Numbered from the stretch's first letter, positions 35,592-44,853 are shown. The stretch is DNA of 64,000 nucleotides from Paenibacillus sp. E222 (GCF_013401555.1 NZ_CP058552.1:496001-560000), one strand, 5' to 3'. The notes: generated by a model from the sequence alone, not told the origin. Numbers and translations: made by a program.

Positions 35592-36917
35592 ATGGCATAT
35601 GAACAAGGGCTAAAAATAGCGGTAATTGGTGGTGGATCTTCCTATACTCCGGAGCTCGTTGAGGGGTTCATCCTTCACCATGCCGAGCTTCCGGTACGTG
35701 AGCTGTGGTTGGTCGATATTGAGCCAGGACAGCGCAAACTGAATATTGTCGGTAACTTGGCCAAACGCATGGTGGAGAAATCGGGTCTGCCCATTGAAGT
35801 ACATCTGACGTTTGACCGCCGCGAAGCCATCAAGGGTGCGGACTTCGTCAGCACTCAAATGCGTGTCGGCATGCTTGACGCCCGTGGCCGCGATGAATCC
35901 ATTCCCCTGAAATACGGCGTGATCGGTCAGGAAACCACTGGTCCCGGAGGCATGATGAAGGCGCTGCGGACGATTCCGGTCCTGCTTGATATCTGCCGTG
36001 ATATTGAAGAACTCGCTCCTAATGCCTGGCTGCTGAACTTTACGAATCCGGCGGGTATGGTCACGGAAGCCATTCTGAAGTATTCCAACGTTAAAAGCAT
36101 TGGTCTCTGTAATGCACCGATCGGCCTAATCAAGCAGACTTCGGCCAAATACGGCGTAGAAGCGGACCGCATCTATGCCGAGTTTGTCGGCCTGAACCAT
36201 CTGCACTGGATTACGCGTATCGATGTGAACGGTGAAGACAAACTAGATGACATGCTGGCCGATACGGCCGGGTACAGCGCCAAGAACGTGCCTGCTCGGG
36301 AGTGGAATCCGGAGTTCCTGCAATCCCTGCATGCCCTGCCTTCCTATTATTTAAAATACTTTTATATGACTGATGCCATGCTTGAAGAGCAGCTGGAATC
36401 CTTACAAACAGGCGGCAACCGTGCGGAAGTAGTTAAACGTGTCGAAGAAGAACTGTTCGAGCTTTATAATGACCCGGACCTTAAGGATAAACCGAAACAG
36501 CTGGAACAGCGAGGCGGCGCCTTCTATTCCGAAGCAGCCGTAAACCTGATGCGCTCACTGTACAACGGAACGAATGACATTCAGACGTTGAACGTAGCCA
36601 ATCAAGGCATTATTGATTTCCTACCGGATGATGCCAGCATTGAAGTCAACTGCGTGGTCACCAAAACCGGCCCGCTGCCCCTGCCGTTAACCAAGGTTCC
36701 TCCAATGGCCGTTGGACTGATCCATGCGGTTAAAACCTATGAGCGCCTCGCCATTGATGCTGCCGTGACCGGCGATCGTGGATTGGCCATACAGGCATTG
36801 GCCCATCATCCTCTGGTCCCTTCGGTCGAAGTGGCGATTCAGATGTTGGATGAAATGCTCGAAGCCAACAAGGAATATTTGCCGCAGTTCTTTACTGAAT
36901 CTGCAGCTAATGCATAA
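35592..36917 (+). CDS. Glycoside hydrolase family 4, 6-phospho-beta-glucosidase type
   Basis: 441 residues. The NAD-binding loop is KIAVIGGGSSYTPELVEGF (about 8-26); metal ligands are Cys173 in LCNAPIG and His203 in GLNHLHW. The family uses NAD+ and Mn2+ in an oxidation-elimination-reduction mechanism. The SSYTPEL variant and DRREAIKGADFV agree with the LicH/CelF 6-phospho-beta-glucosidase subgroup rather than alpha-glucosidases. It would cleave a 6-phosphorylated beta-disaccharide. No PTS genes are present, so the phosphate must come from the upstream kinase. GGAG precedes the ATG. Confidence 0.88.
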   Translation: MAYEQGLKIAVIGGGSSYTPELVEGFILHHAELPVRELWLVDIEPGQRKLNIVGNLAKRMVEKSGLPIEVHLTFDRREAIKGADFVSTQMRVGMLDARGRDESIPLKYGVIGQETTGPGGMMKALRTIPVLLDICRDIEELAPNAWLLNFTNPAGMVTEAILKYSNVKSIGLCNAPIGLIKQTSAKYGVEADRIYAEFVGLNHLHWITRIDVNGEDKLDDMLADTAGYSAKNVPAREWNPEFLQSLHALPSYYLKYFYMTDAMLEEQLESLQTGGNRAEVVKRVEEELFELYNDPDLKDKPKQLEQRGGAFYSEAAVNLMRSLYNGTNDIQTLNVANQGIIDFLPDDASIEVNCVVTKTGPLPLPLTKVPPMAVGLIHAVKTYERLAIDAAVTGDRGLAIQALAHHPLVPSVEVAIQMLDEMLEANKEYLPQFFTESAANA

Positions 36918-36985
36918 TTCGGCTATCATCCATTCGTCCTGATACCATAAGAGAAACGTCAATAGACGTGCTTTCACACTAAACG

Positions 36986-37030
36986 AAACCGCCATATCCC
37001 AGGATTTCCTGAGCTATGGCGGTTTGTTGT
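36986..37030 (+). terminator. Terminator of the sugar operon
   Basis: AAACCGCCATA (36986-36996) pairs perfectly with 37015-37025, with an inner CAGGA/TCCTG stem, followed by TTGTTGTTT. Confidence 0.8.
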
Positions 37031-37103
37031 TTCTAGGCATTCTCCTATCTATATCGCTTACTCAAATCCATCATTAAATCATTCTTCTAGCTCTCCTTCC
37101 ATT

Positions 37104-37140
37104 TAAAAAGCAGGCTGGGAGCTAATCTCCCTGCCTGCTT
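37104..37140 (-). terminator. Terminator of the GH8 gene
   Basis: AAGCAGGC and GCCTGCTT with an inner GGGAG/CTCCC stem; the - strand continues with TTTTTAAAT. It lies 31 bp after the GH8 stop codon. Confidence 0.8.
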
Positions 37141-37171
37141 GCATATGAGCAATCAATCCATTTCAAGTTGT

Positions 37172-38401
37172 TTAGTATGTCCACCAGTTGCCGGACATCA
37201 CGATCATGGAGAACAGCTTGATGCTGTCTTCATAGTAGCCTTCATTGGAGCTACCCGCCGTTTTGGTCCATACGGAATTCAGCCAGTTTTGGTTCGTGGA
37301 CGAGGTCATAGCGCTGACACCAAACGGTGCATAGAACGCGCCGCTGCCACCGGAACCTGTAACCGTGCCGTTGAGTTTATAACCATCCTTTACGCTGCTA
37401 GGGTTGCCGCTTACTTTGGTCGTAATCCAGCTGTTCATTTGGCTGAGCTGATTGAGCGCCCGGCTGTCACCCGTCATCAGATAATCCGTTGCGATCCGCC
37501 AAGGCGTACGACACGAGTTGTAATCGTAGTTACCATCGTTGGCCCCTTCCAGAAAATCGGCTGAAGCCGGCTTGTACGTTGAACCCGACAGAACGACGAA
37601 GTCTGGAAGCAATCCGGTTGATGAACTATACCCGTTGTATAAGGAGTTGATAATGGTATAGGTTTTGTCGATCACGTTCGCCCATCTGGCATCACCCGTT
37701 GCAGCCTGGAACGCCTTCAAGTGATTCAGCATAAAGTCTGATGGACGGGTAGCATTTTTGTAGGTGTTGTCCGTTGCCCAGTCGCCAAGACGCAGCGTCC
37801 ATTGAGACTGATTCACGTCACTTTGCATAATGGCATTGATGATGTCCTTGCCGGCCTGAAGGTAGTTGATGCTGCCGCTGCTCCCCCACTGCTTGTCCGC
37901 AAGCAGGAGCGAATAAGCAATGTCCATGTCTCCATCCGTGGCCGAGTCGGCGCCTTCAATGTTCTGAAAACTGCTGTTTTGTTTCCATGCCATCAGTTTC
38001 GAATTGTTGGCGCTCGGATGAGCCTTATAATATTGATAAAGTCCGTCGAAATAGGTCTGCGCGTTGCTGTCATAACCAGCCATTAGAACCGTTGCCAGCA
38101 TTCCATACCCGTGAGCTTCAGATACAGTATCCCCGTTGGACTGATATTTCACATAATACTTGCCTGTGCCTGCTGTCTTCAAATATGCTGATTTCCAGCT
38201 GTCCCATTTCGCTTTCACGGCGCTGTCCATCGCATTTTGCGTAACATGGTTCGGCTTGATCGAACCGCTGGTATATGTTGTGTGCTGCGGGAATGGCTTG
38301 TTTGGAGCGGCGAAGGCAAAGCCCGCCGGAATCAGAAGAAAAGCGAGACAACACATCATAACAGCCTTGCTGCTAACCGAAAATCTCCTGTTTTTTCTCA
38401 T
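37172..38401 (-). CDS. Secreted glycoside hydrolase family 8 (endoglucanase/chitosanase type)
   Basis: 409 residues from the ATG at 38401 (AAGGAG, 9 nt); an in-frame extension upstream has no site and would hide the signal peptide. The signal peptide is KAVMMCCLAFLLIPAGFAFA. The catalytic acid lies in VSEAHGYGM (Glu95) and the substrate-binding ATDGDMDIAYSLLLAD stretch (154-169) is the GH8 signature. Bacillales GH8 enzymes include endo-beta-1,4-glucanases, lichenases and chitosanases; sequence reading alone does not choose. An operator identical in type to those of the convergent sugar operon lies 136 bp upstream of the start, so the enzyme probably generates the oligosaccharides that operon imports. 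Confidence 0.88.
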   Translation of the reverse strand: MRKNRRFSVSSKAVMMCCLAFLLIPAGFAFAAPNKPFPQHTTYTSGSIKPNHVTQNAMDSAVKAKWDSWKSAYLKTAGTGKYYVKYQSNGDTVSEAHGYGMLATVLMAGYDSNAQTYFDGLYQYYKAHPSANNSKLMAWKQNSSFQNIEGADSATDGDMDIAYSLLLADKQWGSSGSINYLQAGKDIINAIMQSDVNQSQWTLRLGDWATDNTYKNATRPSDFMLNHLKAFQAATGDARWANVIDKTYTIINSLYNGYSSSTGLLPDFVVLSGSTYKPASADFLEGANDGNYDYNSCRTPWRIATDYLMTGDSRALNQLSQMNSWITTKVSGNPSSVKDGYKLNGTVTGSGGSGAFYAPFGVSAMTSSTNQNWLNSVWTKTAGSSNEGYYEDSIKLFSMIVMSGNWWTY

Positions 38402-38536
38402 AAAATTACGCTCCTTTTTAGGTCCAAATGGGTCTTGATCCATGACATAACCTTTAAGCCGAAAATTCAGTGCAGCATCTTGATGGAGAAACCATGATTC
38501 GTTTTTGGCATCCAGAGACACAATCACCTCCATCTA

Positions 38537-38558
38537 AAAGTTAAAGCGCTTTAATTTT
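38537..38558. promoter_or_regulatory. LacI-family operator O3 upstream of GH8
   Basis: The half-site AAAGTTAAAG (38537-38546), CG centre, and a right half CTTTAATTTT with one mismatch. It matches the two operators before the ABC operon. The rest of the gap 38402-38866 holds the GH8 leader, AT-rich sequence and the TraB gene terminator; no gene is seen. Confidence 0.72.
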
Positions 38559-38753
38559 TAAAACGCTTACATTTATTTTAATTGTTCTTCTAATATTTGT
38601 AAATAGACATTTCCGAGATTGAATCTAAAGTCCTGATTCGACATTTTGGCAGAGACCACCGTTTTCTTACCCTAATTAATTTTCTCCATAATCCAGCTGT
38701 ACATCCAGCCTTACTCACGGACGGAACAGTACTCCTTTCTTCACAGGCATACA

Positions 38754-38788
38754 AAAATCCCCCTCTTCCAGTGCTTGAGGGGGATTTT
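38754..38788 (-). terminator. Terminator of the TraB/GumN gene
   Basis: AAAATCCCCCTC pairs with GAGGGGGATTTT around an 11-nt loop; the T run is on the - strand. Confidence 0.82.
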
Positions 38789-38866
38789 ACTAATCTCTTT
38801 TTTCACTATCTATTGTCTACCATGAGGGGAGAATACCAGGCTCCCATAAAAGGAGCTATAATTCTT

Positions 38867-40090
38867 TTATTTTCGTACCACTGTATATCCTTTATCTTTC
38901 AGCAATTTCACGATCCCATGATCGCCCAAGTAGTGCGCTGCACCAACTACGATGAAGTACTCTTCCCCTTTGCCGTTTTTCAGGTAACCATCGATCTTGT
39001 CAGCCATTCCCACATTACGATCAGTGAGCATTGCTTTGTTGTACTCTTCATCATCAGAAAAGCTGTTCGTCAGCTCCAGCAGTTGCTCGTCATTCCCTGT
39101 TTTCCACATTTCGGCCATTTGGTTCACGCTGTCATCCAACACATCGAAATTGTCCAAAGTCGCTTTCAATGTTTTTTCTTGCAGCTCCTTGGAGAAGTCA
39201 TTGAACATTCCCAATTGAGATTCATAGGATTCCAGCTCGATCACCGGAAGTTTGCGCTCGATTGCCTTCTGAATGAAATACAGATCAACCCCCGCAGAAG
39301 CTTCATAACCAGATTTCATAGACTTCAGACTGGCTAACGTGCTCTCCACCACCCAAGGCTTAAAGGTATCCAGTGCGTTCGCTTCCAATCCATTCTTCTT
39401 CAAAATATCGCCCAGTTGAGTATACGTCTCGCTGGAGATGTGATCTTTCAGTGTTGTGCCATCCTGATACGAGCCCATATCCAGAACAATCTTCTGCTGC
39501 GCTTCTTCAGCTGCTTTGCTGATATCGATCTCTACGCCTAGGTAATCTGCCTCGGCAAAGGCTTCTTCAAACTCCTTACGCAATGGATAAAAGCTTTCAT
39601 CCGCAATATGCATAGAACCTACCAGGTACACGGTGTTGCCGTTGCTTTCGACTTCCCACATGAAGCCACGTCCACCGGTTTGAACAGTTTCTGTTTCGCC
39701 ACCTTTGGAAACCAGCAGCACTGTGCGTGCAGCAGCATCCCAACGGACCTCATAACCAGTTGCATCCCCTACAATACGAATCGGCGCATATGTTACGCCA
39801 TTAATACGTGTAAGCTTGCTATTCAAAGTAATCGTCTTGCCGTTAACGACGGCTGTAATTGTATCATCTGTTGCTATCGTCAGCTTCACATCCATCGCAT
39901 CCAGCGTGGAACGAAGCGGAACAAGTGTTGTTCCTTTATTGTTAATCGGTGCACCTGCGGTGTATTCAACCGTTTCGTCATTCACCTTTACCGATGTCTC
40001 TTGAGGAGAGGCCATAGTCGTCGGCACTGCGGATGCAAGCAAACCGACCGAAATAGTTAGAGACAAGAGCATGCGTTTCCAGTTTTTCAT
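38867..40090 (-). CDS. TraB/GumN family protein with copper-amine-oxidase N-terminal-like domain
   Basis: 407 residues. A signal peptide (RMLLSLTISVGLLASAVPTTMA) is followed by a copper-amine-oxidase N-terminal-like domain (about 35-130; TTLVPLRSTLDAMDVKL and YAPIRIVGDATGYEVRWD), common in Paenibacillus surface proteins. The C-terminal 270 residues are TraB/GumN-like: VYLVGSMHIADESFYPL contains the conserved GxxH, and the protein ends with VGAAHYLGDHGIVKLLKDKGYTV, holding the second conserved GxxH. The family is related to Tiki-type metalloproteases. It is probably extracellular; function is unproven. AAGGAG precedes the ATG. Confidence 0.85.
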   Translation of the reverse strand: MKNWKRMLLSLTISVGLLASAVPTTMASPQETSVKVNDETVEYTAGAPINNKGTTLVPLRSTLDAMDVKLTIATDDTITAVVNGKTITLNSKLTRINGVTYAPIRIVGDATGYEVRWDAAARTVLLVSKGGETETVQTGGRGFMWEVESNGNTVYLVGSMHIADESFYPLRKEFEEAFAEADYLGVEIDISKAAEEAQQKIVLDMGSYQDGTTLKDHISSETYTQLGDILKKNGLEANALDTFKPWVVESTLASLKSMKSGYEASAGVDLYFIQKAIERKLPVIELESYESQLGMFNDFSKELQEKTLKATLDNFDVLDDSVNQMAEMWKTGNDEQLLELTNSFSDDEEYNKAMLTDRNVGMADKIDGYLKNGKGEEYFIVVGAAHYLGDHGIVKLLKDKGYTVVRK

Positions 40091-40272
40091 ATTATGTATT
40101 CTCCTTTAAGAATGAAATAATGAAAAGATATGTTCACTAGAAGAAAAATTAGAGATGGGTGCCACACCGACTTCTTTAGTGCAGCACCTGCTCCCATTCA
40201 ATTATTTTACTGAGACATCAAAACACCACGACCTACTACACGACTACTACTTACTACCTCCGTAAATTTGAA

Positions 40273-41568
40273 TCAGATTTTATACGCCTTCATCGCTTTG
40301 AACAATTCCTTGAAGGTTGGGCGTTTACCATACATCAACACACCTGTACGATAGATTTTCGCTGCGAGCCAACCGAAGATCATAATGGATACCACGAGAA
40401 TGGCCAGGGACGTCCAGATCTGCCAGGTTGGCGCAACGCCTGCCCCGATCCGAACCAGAATTGCCGTTGGCGATGTGAACGGAATGAAGCTTGCTACTTT
40501 CAATAACAGGATGTTCGGTGTAGCAATACTGAAGATCGCGATATAGAAGGACACCAGGGACAACATCGTAATTGGCAGCACGGCCTGACCCAGTTCTTCT
40601 GTCCGACTCACCATGGAACCAATGGCTGCGAACATCACCGCATACAGGAAGTAACCCAGAATGTAGAAGATAAGTCCATATACAATGACTGCGACGTTCA
40701 CATCACTCAGATTCATATTGAAATCGCTCAATACATCACGGTTATGCGGTAGCAGCATATTGCCAGCAACTACTGCACCGAAAATACCGATTTGCAGCAA
40801 ACCTACCATGAAAATACCGATGATTTTACCAAACATCTGACTGAGCGGAGATACACTCGTAATCAAAATCTCCATAATACGCGAACTCTTCTCAGCTGTA
40901 ATCTCGGAAGCAATCATATTCCCTGTCATCATCGTTGATGTGAACAACAGGATAATGAGCAGATATACCACAATGTAGTTGATGCCACTCATGGTACCTT
41001 CCGACTCCGCAGCAGCTCCACTTTGGCTAGAATCAAGGCTTTGCTCTGTCAGTTTTACCGGCGTGCTGATGAGCTGTTTTTGCTCCGCCGTGAGTGTATC
41101 CTTCACCACGACATCAAGCTTCACAATTTGCAGCGCAGCTTCAATAGGTGCTATAACCTGCGGGGAGATATCTTCGCTTGAATACAAGACAGGTTGTGGG
41201 AAGTCTTGCCCAGCAACAGGTTCAAACTTCAGGTACCCATCCAAAAGCTCCGACTCCACATCGGCTTTGAGGGCCGCTTCATCTTTACTCGCGTCCGAAA
41301 CAAAGTGGTATGCTTCATTTCCTTGTGCGGAGGAGTATGTCTCCAGCTTCTCAGCTACCTCCGTTTGTCCCGTGCTCAGCAGACCGATCTTCACCGGATT
41401 TGTGCTCGAGCCTCCACCGATGGGACCACCATTAAATAGGGTAATGAAATATGGAATATTGAGTCCAATCGTAATTAAAAGTGCAAGTACAATAGTCGTT
41501 ACCATGAAAGACTTCGTTTTTACTTTGTTTTTGAACGTAAATCCGATAATTGTCCCCATTTTATTCAT
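40273..41568 (-). CDS. ABC-2 type transporter permease, NatB-like
   Basis: 431 residues. One N-terminal membrane helix (TIVLALLITIGLNIPYFITLF) is followed by an extracytoplasmic domain of about 140 residues and five to six C-terminal helices (IVVYLLIILLFTSTMMTGNMIASEITAEKSSRIMEILITSVSP is the ABC-2 signature region). This matches NatB/YhaP exporters of Na+ or drugs. The start at 41568 overlaps the ATPase gene by 8 bp, indicating coupling. Confidence 0.87.
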   Translation of the reverse strand: MNKMGTIIGFTFKNKVKTKSFMVTTIVLALLITIGLNIPYFITLFNGGPIGGGSSTNPVKIGLLSTGQTEVAEKLETYSSAQGNEAYHFVSDASKDEAALKADVESELLDGYLKFEPVAGQDFPQPVLYSSEDISPQVIAPIEAALQIVKLDVVVKDTLTAEQKQLISTPVKLTEQSLDSSQSGAAAESEGTMSGINYIVVYLLIILLFTSTMMTGNMIASEITAEKSSRIMEILITSVSPLSQMFGKIIGIFMVGLLQIGIFGAVVAGNMLLPHNRDVLSDFNMNLSDVNVAVIVYGLIFYILGYFLYAVMFAAIGSMVSRTEELGQAVLPITMLSLVSFYIAIFSIATPNILLLKVASFIPFTSPTAILVRIGAGVAPTWQIWTSLAILVVSIMIFGWLAAKIYRTGVLMYGKRPTFKELFKAMKAYKI

Positions 41569-42466
41569 TCGACTCACCTACCTCACGAATAAAGATTTGG
41601 TTAAGCGTTGGTTCCTTGATTTCAAAATGTTCAACGGTCGTCTGAGCCATGGCTGCTCTCAGAATTTCCTGAGCTGCTTCCATCTGACCAATATGGATCA
41701 GGTATCCACGCTCATTTTGCTCTACCTTTTTCACACCCGGCAGCTGTTCCAGACCGCCCACATTACCCGTGGTGCTCAGGAATACATGCTCACGTGGATA
41801 ACGGCTCTTGATCTCCTTGATCTCTCCTTGCACAACCGTATTGGAGCGATGCAGAATGGTTATCTGACGACATAATTCTTCAACGTGCTCCATCCGATGT
41901 GTCGAGAACAGAATGGCTGTGCCTTCATCACGCAACTCCTTCACCGTGGATTTCAGCAATTCCACGTTGACCGGATCGAGTCCGCTAAAGGCTTCATCCA
42001 GAATGAGAATTTGCGGTCTGTGCACCACTGCGGCAATAAAGCCCATCTTTTGCTGATTCCCTTTGGATAGTTCCTCAATCTTTTTGTCGTAATACTCCGG
42101 CACTTCGAATCGGTCCAACCAATACTTCAGGCTCTGATCCGCATCCTTTCCATTCATGCCGCGCAGACGGGCCAGATAGTTGATCTGCTCACTGACCTTC
42201 ACCTTCGGATACAAACCGCGCTCTTCCGGAAGATAGCCCATAATCTGCTGCAACTCCGTGTTGTAGGGCTTGCCGTTGTACAGGATATTCCCTCCGTCCG
42301 GATGGATCAATCCGAGCACCATACGCATCGTTGTTGTTTTACCAGCACCGTTGGCTCCGAGCAGACCGTAAATCTCCCCTTCTTGTACATTAAGCGTCAC
42401 ACCATTAACTGCCGTTTTGTCTGCGTATTGCTTGACTACCTGCTTCAATTCCAATCGGTTCATCAT
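41561..42466 (-). CDS. ABC transporter ATP-binding protein, NatA-like
   Basis: 301 residues. Walker A GLLGANGAGKTTTMRM, Q-loop YLPEERGLYPKVKV, signature ELSKGNQQKMGF, Walker B ILILDEAFSGLDPVN and the H-loop FSTHRME are all present. The C-terminal 80 residues after the ATPase core are typical of the NatA/YhaQ group. It energises the NatB-like permease with which it overlaps. Two ATGs in tandem serve as start, with GGGAG upstream. Confidence 0.9.
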   Translation of the reverse strand: MMNRLELKQVVKQYADKTAVNGVTLNVQEGEIYGLLGANGAGKTTTMRMVLGLIHPDGGNILYNGKPYNTELQQIMGYLPEERGLYPKVKVSEQINYLARLRGMNGKDADQSLKYWLDRFEVPEYYDKKIEELSKGNQQKMGFIAAVVHRPQILILDEAFSGLDPVNVELLKSTVKELRDEGTAILFSTHRMEHVEELCRQITILHRSNTVVQGEIKEIKSRYPREHVFLSTTGNVGGLEQLPGVKKVEQNERGYLIHIGQMEAAQEILRAAMAQTTVEHFEIKEPTLNQIFIREVGESNE

Positions 42467-42483
42467 TTATCGTCTCCCTTCGG

Positions 42484-43380
42484 TTATTTCCACTGTACGG
42501 GTGCATACCCGGCAATCCAGAATGCCAAGACTTCATCCAATTCCAAGTTGCGGATTTTCAATACCCGGTTATTTGCCAGCTCCAGCCTTTCCTGCGCTTC
42601 GCTGACTCGGGTTGTAATGACGCGGACCAGACCCCTCTCTTCCAAAGAAGATTCCACAACACCGGGGATACTCTCTGGTCGCAAGTCTCCTTCATACCAG
42701 ACTTCTTTCCACTGATCGAGCACCATATCTTTCTCGGCTATCCCCAGCGACTGACCCCGGTGCATCAATACGATGTAATCTGCAAGCCTTTTGACTTCAT
42801 CCGCAATATGTGTGGCAATCAGAATCGTGGTGTCTCCCTCCGCCATGAAGGTACGGAACTGCTCAATCATCACTTTCCAGGCAAAGGGGTCCAGCCCTGA
42901 TGAAGGCTCATCCAAAAGCAATAGTCTTGGGCGAGCTGCGATTGCAGCAGCGATCTCGAATTTCCGCCGTTCACCCTTGGACATCTTGTTCAGCTTCACA
43001 TCAACAGGTACTTCCATATCGTGAATCAGTTGGTCGAACAACTTCATATCCCAACGCGGGTACCAGTAGGCCCGAAAATTAGCTGCTTCCTGTGCAGTTA
43101 TCCGGTTCTCTTCGAGCCCAGCGTTGTCAGCCACAAAACCGATCTGTTGTCTCAGTTCAATGGGAAGAGGCCCCCCATGTTCCTTCCCAAACCATATAAT
43201 CTGTCCTGCATCTGGCAGTACCACTTGTTGTAGCATGTTAAGAAGTGTGCTTTTACCTGAACCGTTATGACCGAGAATAGCAACTACATACCCTTCCGGG
43301 ATGGTCAGATCGATTGGACCAATAACTCTGCGTTTTCGCATTTTGGATACGCCGTTCAACTGAACTGCGATGGGCTCCAT
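42484..43380 (-). CDS. ABC transporter ATP-binding protein (YtrB-like)
   Basis: 298 residues. Walker A ILGHNGSGKSTLLNML, Q-loop IGFVADNAGLEENRI, signature KMSKGERRKFEIA, Walker B LLLLDEPSSGLDPFA and the H-loop ATHIADE are all visible. The context with a YtrA-type GntR regulator and a membrane protein resembles the B. subtilis ytr operon, induced by cell-wall antibiotics. GAGGGAG precedes the ATG. It lies 20 bp after the regulator gene and 17 bp before natA, so one operon is likely. Confidence 0.87.
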   Translation of the reverse strand: MEPIAVQLNGVSKMRKRRVIGPIDLTIPEGYVVAILGHNGSGKSTLLNMLQQVVLPDAGQIIWFGKEHGGPLPIELRQQIGFVADNAGLEENRITAQEAANFRAYWYPRWDMKLFDQLIHDMEVPVDVKLNKMSKGERRKFEIAAAIAARPRLLLLDEPSSGLDPFAWKVMIEQFRTFMAEGDTTILIATHIADEVKRLADYIVLMHRGQSLGIAEKDMVLDQWKEVWYEGDLRPESIPGVVESSLEERGLVRVITTRVSEAQERLELANNRVLKIRNLELDEVLAFWIAGYAPVQWK

Positions 43381-43400
43381 GTATGAATCACTCCCTCACT

Positions 43401-43799
43401 TCACTTCGAGTAAACAGCCTTCAGGACTTCCCGGAACAGACTCTCCAGTTCTTCTTCCGTACATCCTACCGATTTTCCGGACTGCACCGCTGCCTGCATC
43501 GCTTCCTGTGCGGCCTTCAATCTATAATTTTCTCTGTCGCCGGCTTCTACCTGGGCCACAAATGTACCCGTCCCCTGCTTCGTACGAAGCAGCCCTTCAT
43601 TCTCCAGATCCTGATAGACCCGTCTAACCGTTATAACACTGCAATTCAGTGATCCGGCGAATTCGCGAATGGATGGCAAATGTGTTCCCTCCCCCAACTG
43701 ACCCGTAACAATTAACGATCTCAACTGATTTTCAATTTGGTGGTATAAAGGTTCAGCGCTATTTTCATTAATTTGAATGGGTATTTTCACATCTTGCAC
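43401..43799 (-). CDS. GntR-family transcriptional regulator, YtrA subfamily
   Basis: 132 residues. The N-terminal domain is a GntR winged helix (YHQIENQLRSLIVTGQLGEGTHLPSIREFAGSLNCSVITVRRVYQDLENEGLLRTKQGTGTFV), and the C-terminal part is short (about 55 residues), the size of the YtrA subgroup. Such regulators repress neighbouring ABC transporter operons. It starts with GTG near GGAGG. An inverted-repeat site at 44650-44669 upstream of the cluster is the likely target. Confidence 0.88.
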   Translation of the reverse strand: MQDVKIPIQINENSAEPLYHQIENQLRSLIVTGQLGEGTHLPSIREFAGSLNCSVITVRRVYQDLENEGLLRTKQGTGTFVAQVEAGDRENYRLKAAQEAMQAAVQSGKSVGCTEEELESLFREVLKAVYSK

Positions 43800-43882
43800 C
43801 TCGCCCTCCGGTACACTCCAGCCTGTTACCTGTCCGTGCCGGTTTCATCCTGTATTCATTTTTGTGTTCATCCCTCATACCC

Positions 43883-44596
43883 TTAACTCAAATCCCGAGT
43901 GGAAAGTTTCTTAAGCGTCAATCGACTGAAAAGCCATAATCCTGCTATGCCAGCCACCAAAGCAACCCACATAATCGGGGAAAGCAGCCCCCATGATTTA
44001 CTCATATCAATTACAATCGAAAATCCGTAACTGCCCGACGTTCGGATCAGCAAGGATATGATGATTGTAAGCGGCAAGAACAGCGAACTGAGAAGCAAAT
44101 ATTTTTTACCACTGTGCAGAAACTCTCCGTAAATATATAAGCCTGTCATGAGAAGCCCGTAACCTGTACAAGTTATGCCAAAAGCCAGGTACTGATCCCA
44201 CCGGAATCCTTCCTCGTGCAACCCAACCACATACAGTGATCCATAGAAAAAGATACCATTATACGTAAACGCCATCAGAGACTGCTGAAGTCTCGACCAC
44301 ATCACGGTTTCGTTCGGAATGGGAAGTCTGCGATAGTAGGCTAACATCTGTGTATAGGAATCCTCATGTATGTAACGGAAGGAACGCCTGCTGAACACAA
44401 ATCCCTGAAATGGCACCATGATCAAAAAGAAAGTATCTACAACAGGATTAATGAAATCTGTCTTCTGTTGTCCTAATAACAACACACCGCTCATGCTGCC
44501 CGTGTATATCATAAAAATTGCGGTCCACAGCCATTGGAGCTTATCCTTGTTCATCTCGCTACGGGTCAGCCACCAAGCCTGCTTCCATTCGTTCAT
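43883..44596 (-). CDS. Multi-pass membrane protein of the GntR-ABC cluster
   Basis: About 237 residues with six hydrophobic segments (WLWTAIFMIYTGSMSGVLLL; PVVDTFFLIMVPFQGFVF; AFTYNGIFFYGSLYVVGL; YLAFGITCTGYGLLMTGL; YLLLSSLFLPLTIIISLLI; IMWVALVAGIAGLWLF). It is probably the permease partner of the YtrB-like ATPase. The start at 44596 is chosen because the putative operator and -10 box lie upstream of it; a start at 44623 is also possible. Longer readings (TTG at 44698) would overlap the operator. Exact family not recognised. Confidence 0.65.
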   Translation of the reverse strand: MNEWKQAWWLTRSEMNKDKLQWLWTAIFMIYTGSMSGVLLLGQQKTDFINPVVDTFFLIMVPFQGFVFSRRSFRYIHEDSYTQMLAYYRRLPIPNETVMWSRLQQSLMAFTYNGIFFYGSLYVVGLHEEGFRWDQYLAFGITCTGYGLLMTGLYIYGEFLHSGKKYLLLSSLFLPLTIIISLLIRTSGSYGFSIVIDMSKSWGLLSPIMWVALVAGIAGLWLFSRLTLKKLSTRDLS

Positions 44597-44649
44597 ATCA
44601 TTGCCTGCCTTTCCATCATTCATTGGAACACTTTGATCACTGTGCCTAC

Positions 44650-44669
44650 TGTATATATCATTATACACA
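44650..44669 (-). promoter_or_regulatory. Putative YtrA-type operator overlapping a -10 box
   Basis: On the - strand, TGTGTATAATGATATATACA: outer arms TGTAT/ATACA around the centre, with TATAAT embedded. YtrA-type regulators bind GTGTA...TACAC-like inverted repeats. It lies just upstream of the membrane-protein gene that heads the GntR-ABC cluster. Confidence 0.55.
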
Positions 44670-44853
44670 GTATACAGACCGTTCCTCATTCCCGTCAACC
44701 CCTTATTTTCCTGAATCAGGAAGTTTGGATAGGATTCAGGTTAGAGATACGATAAAATAAAACTTGATTCTGAACGTACAGTGATTTATTGTAATGTCAT
44801 TTGTTCAACTTATAGAGATACTACAGAGATAAATAGAAAGGATGGATTCACTC

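Noticed and set aside
38402..38533. N-terminal extension of GH8 from the GTG/ATG region upstream
   Set aside because: The extension lacks a ribosome site and would bury a clear signal peptide; AAGGAG precedes the ATG at 38401.
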